Shown here: positions 11,701 to 23,700 of the stretch, one piece after another | Layout: each line of letters starts with the position of its first letter | Position numbering within the stretch: position 1 is the first letter of the stretch | Origin: Trichostrongylus colubriformis | Lineage: Eukaryota; Nematoda; Chromadorea; Rhabditida; Trichostrongylidae | Length of the DNA stretch: 64,000 nt | Direction of reading: 5' to 3' | Assembly (NCBI GenBank): GCA_963978905.1 | Contig: OZ022261.1 | Location: 11,099,992-11,163,991 of the forward strand | Notes under the pieces: model-generated | Database searches by the model: none | Seen by the model: only the letters and a program-made list of their open reading frames with translations | What the model was told of the DNA's origin: nothing | Position numbers and translations under genes: made by a program

Positions 11701-14700
11701 TAGGGAGTTAGGACACGGGGATACCTCCAGATACGCGCGACGTGGAGATGTACACTTTTGGGACGAGGGAACCCAAAGCCGCACGGTGTGCCGTGACGGC
11801 AATAGAACAATGGGACAACCTCGGAGTGAAACATAAAATACGCTTGTATTCAACGCCAATTCTAACTGGAAAGAGCCAAGTCATGCAACTGAGTCAGGAA
11901 GACATCGACTTTATGGCACATCAGGGTATCGTCCTTCCCTACGCCACTGCAGGAACAAGGACAAAGCCTCAAATACTTCTGGGCTGTGACCAGCTCTGGA
12001 ACCTTCTAGAAACTTCATCACCGCAGTTTACGCTTCCATCGGGATTACGGCTTATCCCGTCGAGGGTGGGATATCTTCTCACAGGGAAGCAACACCTGAA
12101 TGGACATCAAGCAACACGGATAAAAGCCAAACCCAGCATGATCACCATGATCCGAACGCTAACAAGTGAAGAAACGGACCTGCAGCGCTGGGATAGGTAT
12201 TGGACAATGGACTCAGCAGGGATTTGCGTGTTCACAGGAACAATAGACGCAGAGAAAAAAGTGATAAACGAGAAAGTCACAAAATTTTTCAACGACACCA
12301 TCCAAAAAAGAGAAGATGGGTATTATGTACGTTTACCGTTCAAGGAAAACCACCCTCAGCTCCCGTCTAACAAGGCGATAGCACTGAAACGCCTTCGCAG
12401 CGTGGTGACAACGCTGAAGGCACAACCTCAGATCCTGGCAGATTACGACAACACCTTCAAAACCCAGCTGGAGAAAGAAATCATAGAAGAAATACCAACT
12501 GGCAACTATGAAACAACGGGCATCACGCATTACCTTCCACACCAGCCAGTGATCACGCCAAACAAGGAAACCACGAAGCTACGCATCGTCTTTGACGCTT
12601 CATCGCACTTCAGGGATTGTCCGTCCCTTAACGACATCCTACATCAGGGTCCGCTGATCCTTCCCGATCTTTACGCAGTACTCTTACGCTTCCGAGTGTC
12701 GAAGTACGTGGTAACTTCAGACGTGGAGAAAGCATTTCTCCAAGTCCGATTGCACGAGGAGGACAGAGACGTTACAAGATTTTTTTGGCTGCGGGACTAC
12801 AACAAGGAACCCGAAGGAGATAACGTCGTCACGTTTCGCTTTACAAGGGTAACCTTTGGGCTTAATGTATCCCCATTTCTACTGGGAGCCACCATACAAT
12901 ATCATTTGAGCAACGCGGTTACTGATGCACAATTAGGGAAGGAAATACGCGATAACTTATATGTGGACAATCTCATACTGACGGCCGAAACAAAAGCTGA
13001 CGCAGTGCACAAATCCGTCAACGCCGGGGAAATTTTCGCTGACACTCCTAAATCCAGCAGCCTAACAAAACGCATGGTAGCACGGCAAATAGCTTCCATT
13101 TATGACCCTTTTGGATGGATGGTACCCCTACTTACGCAATTGAAACGATTTCAACAAGAGCTTTGGAGACACAAGTACGCATGGGACGTACAACTTCCCC
13201 CACAAGTACAGGAAGAATGGGAAGCGCTGACTTTGAACGCTCATGGCTTCGAAAAAAGGTTCGATAGAAGATTCATGAATGGTTATTCTGGTAGCAAGCT
13301 GGCAGTTTTCGCGGACGCAAGCGCCATCGCCATGTCTGCATGCGCTTACCTTTTCCGAGGGAGATGCTCAACACTGGTTATGGCAAAGTGTAAATTACCA
13401 TCCCTGCATTCAACCCCTACCATTCCAAAGATGGAAATGAACGCAATAACTATGGCGGTACGCCTGGGGTATTCCATATTTGAGGCGCTCAAGGGGAGTT
13501 TATCAGAGAGATGCACCGACATTCACATTTTCTCAGACTCCCAAATTGCACTCTCATGGTTATCCGCATCGCCAAAAAACACAAACGCCGGAGTGTTAGT
13601 AAACAACCGCTTGAAAGAGATACGCAGGATAGTAGAGACTCTCAAACTCGCATCAGCTTCAGTCCATTTCCATTTCGTACAAACAGGCGACAATCCAGCC
13701 GACGCAGGGACTCGGGGTTTAACGAAAACGCAGTTATCAAATCATATTTGGTGGGAGGGCCCCGAATTTCTACGCCGTCCCATCAACACATGGTCGGGAC
13801 CAACCTATGAACTCAGATTAGAGGACTCACTGGAAACGCTACCACGCTTGGGGGTAATCAACGCATTAAACACACAAACGAAATCCACTGTAGAAGCTTC
13901 GTTGTTTGATTTGAGCAGGTTCAGCTCATTTCGAAAGGCAAAAAGAGTAGGAGCGCTGACGCTACTCTTCGTAAAAAAGCTGATTAAACGACTACCTATA
14001 AATCGTCAAAACGCAATATTGGACAGTATTAAAGAACTCAAAAATTCCGCAGATTCCTTGAACGCCCTTGGAGGTAACGCCATTCGCGCAGCTAATTACG
14101 CAATCATTAAAGACCACCAAAAAATATACAACACCGGCAGCTACCGAAAACACGTACAGAATACGCTACGACTCTTCAGAAACGATGAGGGAATATGGTG
14201 CTCAAGGGGTAGAATAGGGAATTCCCCGCTGGACCAACACGCTAAGAGTCCCATCTTTGTACACCCAAAAACGCCACTAGCTGCCCTCATTATCAACGAA
14301 GCTCATGGAGATTACCACCTTGGGATCGAACACACCATAGCAACAGTTAGGTTGCATTACTGGATCCCCAGGTTGAGACAGCAGGTGCGACACGCGGTTA
14401 AACACTGTGTAAAGTGCCGCAGATTCAATGGCCTTCCATACGCTTACCCGGAAACAACCGATCTACCACATAGACGGGTAAATCGAAGTTACCCTTTCCA
14501 ACATGTAGGCATCGACTTTTTCGACTTGCCAACTGTCGACGAAGACGGAGCAAAACGGAAGCTGCACGGGTGCATCTTCACGTGCACCGTAACAAGACTG
14601 ATCCACTTGGAATTGGTGAAAAGCATGGGAGTTGTGGACTTCTTGAACGCCCTCAGACGGTTCATCGCACGCAGAGGGGTCCCCAAGTCGATAACCAGTG

Positions 14701-17700
14701 ACAACGCTCCTACATTCATACTGAGTGCAGAGATTCTCAGTGCAGACAACGACCAAACACATGTCACGACAACGGTGCAAGACGCTACATCGCAACATGA
14801 GATAGAATGGTACTACAATACGCCTTACGCACCTTGGCAGGGTGGATTTTACGAACGCCTTATCAAATCCATCAAACATGCATTATACAAATCATTGAAC
14901 GCAAAGCCACATAGGTCGGTGGATGATTTGGAAACCGTGTTGACTGAGATAGAGGCATGTCTTAATTCTAGACCACTCACATATCAGAGCTCTGAACAGG
15001 ACAGCGTCGGTCCCATTCGCCCCATCGACTTTATCCAGCGCAATCCGAATTTGACATTCCTATACAAAAGCACAGACGAAGATTCAACTTCCGACGTGGA
15101 TTATGTACCAGCCGCTACAATGGCAACGCTCAGGACGAGAAGGGAAGCAGAGGAAGCTTTAAAATCCTCCTGCGAATTCACGGGACGCGTTTGAAATCTA
15201 TGGCAGAACCATTACCTCACCAGCTTACGAGAGACACACAAGAAATTCGTGGGCAAGCAACGACATCATCAATTGGAACCAAAAGTCGGAACTGTGGTGC
15301 TCCTATGTGACCCGGTCTTACCACGGAATGCTTGGAAAATGGCTCGGATAACAAATCTTCGCTACAGCAAAGATGAACAGATCCGAGAAGTCGAACTAGT
15401 AACAGCAACCAAACGGAAAATAAAACGTCCAGTAAACCTCATCATACCAATGGAGATCACCGACAATGGTGAAAATTTACAACCCGAAGCGTCACCACAA
15501 GCGGCACGAGAAGCAACCATACCACAGGGAGGGGGACTCTCCTACAACCTCAGACCCCGTCAACCGGTGAAGTACACGGAGAGCGCAACCAACAACTGCA
15601 TAATGGGGAGAGTAATGCCACAAAAACGGTTCCTTTTCCACATAATGTAAGCTATACGCCCACGCACATATTAACACGCCTCTAACACGCCTACTCAAAC
15701 ACGCCTCTAACATCCCTACTCGAACACGCCTTTTACACGCCTACTCAGACACGCCTCCAACACGTCTACTCAGGCACGCCTCCAACACGCCTACCCAGGC
15801 ACGCCTCCAACACGCCTACGTCCTTTAAGCAAACTATTACGCAATGCACTAACGCAGTGATAGCAAAGACATCAGGAAGCGTGAAGTGAGGTGCAAAAAA
15901 AATAAAACTCAAACCTTATTGACAAATGCAATTCAAAAAAAATTTCCAATTGCAAATTCATTCTACACGTTTTAGATGATGGACGGAACTGACCGCGAAA
16001 TTAGACACAAGTATCGAAGACTTCTTCGGGCGATACCGCGGCTTCCGAAGCCGAAACACCTTTATAAGAAGATTGTTCAAACTTGTAGACGATCACACGC
16101 AGCCGCAATACGCATGACGACATTAGTGACACGCATAAAGAACCTGTGCAATTCCCAGAAGGGTTGGAAAGACCGCCTGGCGGAACTTCAGATAGTAGAG
16201 ACCCTACGGGACAAGGCAGCGCTTGAGTTTACCCTGATTCGTACAGAACTGCGCACGCTCTTTGCCATACCACCTCTATAGATAGCTATGGAATTCATCT
16301 CAGAGGCCAACTGGAAAGCGATGATGTCACAACCTCAATACGTCGAGGAAGACCACTCGATACTCATGGATCAGTCAACCATTGAAGCCGTAATTGAGGA
16401 CCAACTTCAGATCCTGAACGAACAACAATCGCTCTTGAACGACTACAGGGAAACACTGCAGAGAGAGGAGCACGCCGAAAAAGAGCAATTCCAATCGAAA
16501 GTCATCTCACTTTTCGACCAAGTTCAAGATACTCTCGAGAAAGGATTGGAAGAAGCAACAAAAATCACGCACGACATTGTACGCAACGCCTTGAAAGAAA
16601 TGACAAAAACCACGACGACGTTAATCCACGAAACCACGCAAACGGATTCCGTTGCCTCACTAGCGACTGACGCGGGAAGCCGCAAGCGCCATCTCACTGA
16701 AAACGGAGAAAAGGACGACGATGAGGCCGAAAAAATCAAGGAGAACGCAGAATATATGGAAGAGATAGAAGAAATGGAAACTGGCGACGAAAAGCATCTT
16801 TCATCACATAACAACGAAGAAAACACGAAAAGAGAAGAGGCCATATACGATATCTGGGAAGAGATCGAGCACGTGGAAAGGGAAATCGACGACTGCGAGG
16901 CAACTATTAATGAGCTCGACGTCCTAACCATATGCCGGTCACGCGATTTCCAAAAGGGAGTGATTCGCAACGAACTAGAGTCGGGGATGCGTTGCGCCTT
17001 CTGCAACAAAATAGGAGACCACTTCTCCGACTCGTGCGCAACGCATCCTAGCGTAAAAGATCGCCTCTACATAGTCAGGCAAGAAAGCAGATGTCACATG
17101 TGCCTCCAGATCGCAGGGGGGCTACACTACTGTAGGAAATCAGAACCTCCTGCTTCCACTGCAGGCGATATGGGCACCATTCGGCATTGTGCCAGTTGCC
17201 CGAAAGGAGCGACGAGATCCGACGTAGCCTGGTTGAAGCCACGGAAAGAAGGAGCAACGCGAAAAGGAGGCTGGAAGACTTGAGGACGCGACTCGCAGAA
17301 CTACAAGGTTGAAACGCCTCCAGTTGCCCCATTTTTGGTCCCAGTTGCTCCATCTGTGGCCGCCCCGGGAGTATCGTAACTTTCGTTGCGATCCATATCG
17401 CATCGACCACCGGGAATTGTTCTTTAAACTTTGACCCGACGCCTTGCCAGAGGGTATGGCGGGCGACCCTTTTGGCAAGGCACTTTCCCGCCGGCGACCT
17501 TTGGACCTTTCGCCCCTGAGGGGGGGGGGGTATAAAAGGGATCCGGCGTTCAATAGTTTAATTGTTCTAGCCAATTGTTCGACTGTCGCCTCACATTATT
17601 GTTGTTGCTGTATTGTATTCTTTCGTTCTGATAAAGTATTCTTACTGCTGCTGCACACGAACAAGGAGAGAAGAAGAAGGACAGACTGGTACTCTCAGTA

Positions 17701-20700
17701 TCACAAGAAACCCGCGTGGCAATCTATTCATTTTCCAAACCTCATAATTTCTAGGTAGTCGAAGGAATCGAAAAACAGATAGCAGCATTCTGTAGAGCAA
17801 AAAAGCTCTATTGAGATTATTTGTAAGCTTTGTCGAAAAATGAAGGGAACAATGTGAAAAACGGGGTTGATAAAAACCGCGGGGACTTATTCCCCAACCC
17901 AATATATGTAAAATATAATTAATTATGTTGTGGCATCTTTCATTAAATACAATTCCCTATGAAACGAGGATGAGATGTATAGTATAGGAGATAGCTAGTT
18001 AACGTGGTAGTCAGTAAGATACAGGAGGCGCCAAAAAAGTAATTTTTTTCTCTGTTTTCAGCCATACTTTAGTCGAACTTCAGCAATTTCTGACGAGGAA
18101 TTCTCACCCCTAAAGTTAAGAGCAGACCTCACTCTATCCCTATACTCCGTAACAGCCTTCTGCACGAACAGGTACGGGAGCTTGTTTCGAGTGAACAAAA
18201 TGTGTCACCTCAACTGGGCAATATCCGAAATTTCGTCGTTCTCGTTCACAACCTTTCTAAGGTCCATTCACTCTGGGTACCTGAAGGGATTTATATTGGG
18301 TGGTGGCCCTAGGTTTTCCGTTTTCCCAATCTCCCAACATCCTTCGTTTCGAAGAACCAAAACGTGCCATTACCACTGAAACCCACCCTTCCGAGGGGGG
18401 GGTTGAGGTATGAAATATGACGCTTCCGATCATAGCAGCATTGTCCGAGCAGCAAGGGCACTGTGACTTCCATGAACCGAAGGGCCAATCCTTGGGAAGC
18501 TTCCCTTAAAAGACCTACCCCTCACGGGACTCGTTCCCTCAAATGCCGTGTCCATCCGATAGAGGAACCTAGTTAGGTTGCCCCTCGTAGAAGGTAGCCA
18601 AGATGAGGGTGTGACTCGCTATCCTTTCTTGGTTAGAACGTAGTGAGAACGTGTCCTAACGTTCTTCCACCATTGACTCTCCAGATAAGTGCTCCTTTCT
18701 AGCGAACGTTAACTCTGCTCTTACGGCATTAATCAAGTCGCAAATGCCACTACGATGGTGAGCAGAGACAGTGATCTGCTGATGAATAACCGGCAAATGG
18801 ATAAAAAATAGGCTAATGTCGTGTGTTTTATCCCTTATCTTTGAAGCAAGAACATTTACACACTAGGGTGCCTTGTGTGCGGTAACTCGACCAGTCTCGT
18901 GGCTGCTGTCCTATCAACCATATCCATTTTGTGGCTTATTCCATGGTTGTTCATTGTTAGCAGATTCATCTTCGCCATCGGTGCTGCGGTCTCAATGAAC
19001 AGCTTGGTGCTATTACTACAGGTAAATCAACATGGTGTGTTTCATGTGTTTTCATGGGATGTACGTTGGACTCATGGAGCGAAGGTGGTGTGGTGACAAG
19101 TGACGTACACTCCCACTCCCATGATGTGGGGATGAAATCCCGCATCACCGCCCACCCAGGCCAACCAAGCCTTCTGCTGGCCAACGCAAGTCACTGTACT
19201 TATAGGCCGAATCGCATTCATCTCACGCCACAATTCTGAATGGAACTATGATGCGCGACGCATCATAGTTCGATTGCTTACACTAGAAAATATACTTTCA
19301 TCCTTTTTATGTGGGTCACATCGCTTTTGACCTCGGCTTGCGAGGCTATGGCAGCCTGTAGCCTTTGGCCCTATGGCTGGTTCTTCAGACATTTTACCAT
19401 GTAAATCCTACCCCGTACATGTCTGTTTCGTTGAAGGTGTCTCGTTGATACTACCGCGACATAATACTTGAAGAAATGATTGGCAATCCGCCCTTGACTC
19501 ATTGAAAATCCACAATGTTAAAGGCAAATATTGCACCCAACTTCTCATTATATTGGGTTGGGGAATAAGTCCCCGCCGTTTTTTTTCAACTCCGTTTTTC
19601 ACATTGTTTCCTTCATCTTTCGACAAAGCTTATATATGTTTTCGATAGAGCTTTTCTTGCTCTACAGAATGCTACTATCTGTTTTTTGATTTCTTCGACA
19701 ACCTAATATTTATGAGGTTTGGAGGTGAAGTGAGCTGAAGGCAAAAAAGTGGCACTTGCGCACCTCATCTTTCTCGTCTGCCATCGAGACCAAAAAATGT
19801 ATGTGTATATGTTTTCGATAGAGCTTTTTCAGCTCTACAAAATAGTACCACTCTTTATTCAAATCGTTCAAGTTTTTGCTGTTTTTAAAACTTACAAATG
19901 CAGCACTCGCAAAAGTGTGCTTTTTCGTTATCTCCTTTTCCTCGCCTACCATCGAGATTGGAGAGGATGTGCATATATGCATTCGATAGAGCTTTCTTTG
20001 CTCTACAAGATCATACCACTCTTCTTTTGTATCCTGTCAAATTTTAGCATGTGGGAGTAAGTCTCCACGTGTTTTTCAATTCGAAATTGCGTAATGAAAA
20101 CAAATTTTTTTGGCAGATTGTTTTGTATACTTCGATAGAGCTCTTTTCGCTCTACACGATAGTGTTTACCGTTTTCGTCCGAATCAATTTTTGCCATTTT
20201 TTAGATCATTTAAAAGTCGACGAAATCGAGCATTTTTGTCACATGGTGTCGAAAATGCCCGATTTCGTCGACTTTTAAATGATCTAAAAAATGTCAAAAA
20301 TCAGTTTGAACAAAAAAGGTAACCAATATCTTGTAGAGCGAAAAGAGCTCTATCGAAGTATACAAAACAATCTGCCAGAAATTTGTTTTCATTACGCAAT
20401 TTTGAATTGAAAAACACGTGGAGACTTACTCCCACATGCTAAAATTTGACAGGATACAAAAGAAGAGTGGTATGATCTTGTAGAGCAAAGAAAGCTCTAT
20501 CGAATGCATATATGCACATCCTCTCCAATCTCGATGGTAGGCGAGGAAAAGGAGATAACGAAAAAGCACACTTTTGCGAGTACTGCATTTGTAAGTTTTA
20601 AAAACAGCAAAAACTTGAACGATTTGAATAAAGAGTGGTACTATTTTGTAGAGCTGAAAAAGCTCTATCGAAAAGATATACACATACATTTTTTGGTCTT

Positions 20701-23700
20701 GATGGCAGACGAGAAAGATGAGGTGCGCAAGTGCCACTTTTTTGCCTTCAGCTCTTTTCACCTCCAAACCTCATAAATATTAGGTTGTCGAAGAAATCAA
20801 AAAAACAGATAGTAGCATTCTGTAGAGCAAGAAAAGCTCTATCGAAAACATATATAAGCTTTGTCGAAAGATGAAGGAAACAATGTGAAAAACGGAGTTG
20901 AAAAAAACGGCGGGGACTTATTCCCCAACCCAATAGTATTCGTGTAATGGTCTACTCACCTTCCAAAATTTTAGGTTGTCCCAAAAGTCTTGTAGGAATT
21001 TTTTTTCGATCATCACTTTTTATTATTCTTTCTTCAAACAAACAACTAGGCACCATCGTATTGACCATTGTTATCGACAACACCCTGCCTCCTCATAGGT
21101 AAATCGTTGATTCCCTCTTCCCAGAACTCTGGGTTCTGAGGATCGAAGAAGTTAGCGATCGCCTTTGCAAGCAAGTCATGATCAACGAATTTCTCTTGGC
21201 CAGGAAGGATTCAAGAGGATGGGTAAGGTGATAGTCAGAAGGGTCAATGACTGGAGAGTATGGCGGGTGGAGCAGCACATCCCAGCCGAGCTTCTGTAGC
21301 TTGGCCTGGGTACTTTTCGCGAAATGGGAGCGGGCGTCGTCATGAAGGAGGGTGACCGCAGACCTCTCCCGACGCTTTTCTCGAACAGCGACGGCGAGCT
21401 GCTGGAGCTCGTAGGTGGACACGGCAGCGGTGACTGTCTCGCCTTGTACCAGCACCTCTTGTGAAAGCATTTCTTCCGCTTCCCAGAGATACACAGTGCT
21501 GTGCGTGGTTTGTCTTCCATGTCAATCTCACCGTAGCTGAAGCTGATGAACAAGCTTGCCACTCCGTCAACGCTGCATTGGGCAAGGGATGTGTGAGCTA
21601 CGGGACCAGCGGCGCACGGTCCCGTAGCTCACACATCCCTTGCCCAATGCAGCGTTGATGGAGTGGCAAGCTTCCGTCGCTTCGGTGCCGCAAGACCACC
21701 CATAGTAGATGACGCCGCGTGTTGGTTGGGTATCGACTACGGGCATTGTAGCTCTTTCCACGCAGAAAGCCTAGAAAACCTTCTACCATATTCCTGAACC
21801 GCTCAGACCTGCCTCGAAGTAAACAAGACTTACTCATCTTTTTGGAAAAATCCTATAAGACTTTTGGGACAACCTTATATCTTTAGAGAGAATTGTTAGG
21901 CTGCGTTTATACTTTGCGGTGCCGGCGGCAGGGCGTGGCTGCGTGTCTCTGTGTCTGCGCCTGTGCCACTTGTCTCGTTGCCTGCGTCGTCTGTTCATCC
22001 CTGTTACTCTGCCTCGCTGCTTGTGAACGGGGTCACGCCTTGCCGGCGCAAAGTATGAACGCGGCCTTACAGAGAGCAGGTTAAAGGGGAGGCCGCTGTC
22101 AACGCATGCCCTGACGATCCTACCGTGTGTCCCAAACGTCACCCGTTTTTATGCATCTGCCTTGAGCACAGCCCTCTGAAACCAAGTGGTGGGTAATAAC
22201 AGGCAAAAAATCCTATGATTTTGTGGCATGTCACATCCAAAAGAGATCAATGTGGGTTGGGAGGAGACGCCGTTGCTTACCATTGCACAACACACACTTG
22301 TCAGCACGCAAGACCGCCACGCCTTATTCTGTAAAGCATGGAATAGCATGAGGTTTCAGGTTTCATGTCTTAGCTTACGTCATACCTCTCCCAAAGCCAC
22401 ACTGACACAAGAAAGTTATACTTCCATATATTTTGGATGTTAAGGAGTCAGCTCCAACCGCTCTGCGTGGATTGATGTCGTTCAATGCAGAAATGGCATT
22501 CGTCGTGACGAATATGCTCGGTGCACTGGCTGGAATGGGTAGTGTGCTTGGAACAAAACTTGGATGGCTTGTTGGGTATATGAAGCATTTTCCTTTGGCT
22601 CCTATTTTCAAGAGCCTATTTTAGTTACCTAATTAAGAACTAAATTTCTTATAGGTTGGCATGTATTCCAGCATTGTTCTCGATCTTAATGGCTCTCTAT
22701 TTCCCTGATTCTCCACGATTCCTTCTTGTGAAGAGAAAGAAGAGAAAGCAGGCTGAGAAATCCGTCGAATTCTACCACGGCACTAGTAAGTTCACTTCGG
22801 CAGCACACAAATATTCTCTTGAAAATGGAATTAGAGCGCAATGACAATAATGCACCAAGTATCCGAATCAATGGAAGTCTTGAAAGACGGATAGCCAACC
22901 TTCTCACGACAGTCATGGTATTTCAGTCACCTCGGTGAACGGAGGTCAGTCCGCGTTTGCAGAGCTAGAACCTTTATCGCGGCGCGAGGGTGAGTCATTA
23001 GGGTACGCTCACCTACCGAGCCTCCCAAGTCTGATACTTCCGGAATGGATGTTCCCCTCCTGCATGTGATAGTCTGGGCGTCGTGTGTGTATCCCTCGGG
23101 TGTGTGCACTTGTGACGGAAAATCGCGTGGCCGCCCGCGGCGAGCGGCTCGGCGGGTGCGAGTACCAGTGGCAGGGCATGGCAGCATTCAAGCAAAGCAG
23201 TGTGGCATGGATGCAAGGGGCAGTGTGGCATGGATGGAAGTGCAGAGGTGACGAAGCCACTCTGCCGGGCTCCCATGGGCAATCGATTCGACAGGTCGTG
23301 CTGATGGCGCCGCGGGAGCGACGACCGCGAAGTGATTTTCCGTCATAAGTGCACATTCCCTAGTCCTCTTGTCCTACTACTGTCCTTTGTATCTTTTCTA
23401 CGAGCTCGGTCAGGTGTGTTGTGAGCTGAGTTATTGATGAAAGTGGAAGAAAACTAGATACATATGGCGCTTTCATCGCTTTTTCTTCATTAATTACTCG
23501 TGTAGTACTTCTACGTTCATTGTTAACCACGACAATTCCAGTAACATTGTGGTGAAATAAGACCTCAAAGGCATACTTCGCCGTCTGCCGAAGGGATAGT
23601 CGAACTGGTCATTCTTGTTGATATAGGGTCGGCTAGCCAACATCTTGAAGTCGATTCAAACTCCCGCGCAAAAGATACCCGTTTTACGCTTTTCTTTGTG

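Larger units (their letters stand above)
10140..17732 (+). mobile_element. BEL/Pao LTR retrotransposon, about 7.6 kb
   Basis: Two long terminal repeats (10140-10490 and 17372-17732) flank gag, pol and extra 3' coding sequence. The LTRs differ by a 12-bp gap, a G-run length change and a few bases, so insertion was fairly recent. A probable primer-binding site starts with TGG at 10490. It inserted into the right arm of foldback element F1; the pre-insertion arm can be read from the left arm. A short duplicated target (ATTTC/TTTTC type) is likely but not exact. Pol carries an in-frame stop and at least two apparent internal deletions, so this copy is probably defective. Confidence 0.9.
8920..17902. 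mobile_element. Mariner-ended foldback element F1, split by a BEL retrotransposon
   Basis: Ends: TTGGGTTGGAGAATAAGTCC at 8920 and the complement of TTGGGTTGGGGAATAAGTCC at 17902, flanked by TA. Removing the BEL insert (10140-17732) leaves 1390 bp, against 1381 bp for the uninterrupted copy F2 (19553-20933). The arms are long inverted copies meeting near 9620. No transposase is encoded. The AATAAGTCCCC word is shared with the ends of irritans-group mariners, so it was probably mobilised by a mariner transposase supplied elsewhere. Confidence 0.8.
8738..18010. repeat. Old repeat R1, copy 2, interrupted by a foldback element
   Basis: The two halves 8738-8919 and 17903-18010 line up with the continuous copy at 1010-1330. 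Between them, at a TA, sits the 8920-17902 foldback element. The flanks read GGATGTA before it and TATGTAAAA after it. Confidence 0.55.

Noticed and set aside
16524..17009. 161-aa serine-rich minus-strand ORF
   Set aside because: Complementary shadow of the E/K-rich coiled-coil ORF.
15976..17283. Envelope gene of a retrovirus-like element
   Set aside because: No signal peptide, membrane anchor or glycoprotein features; the zinc knuckles and coiled coil point to a Gag-like protein.
19749..20767. Near-identical peptides on + (19749-20060) and - (20426-20767)
   Set aside because: Both arise from the two arms of foldback element F2.
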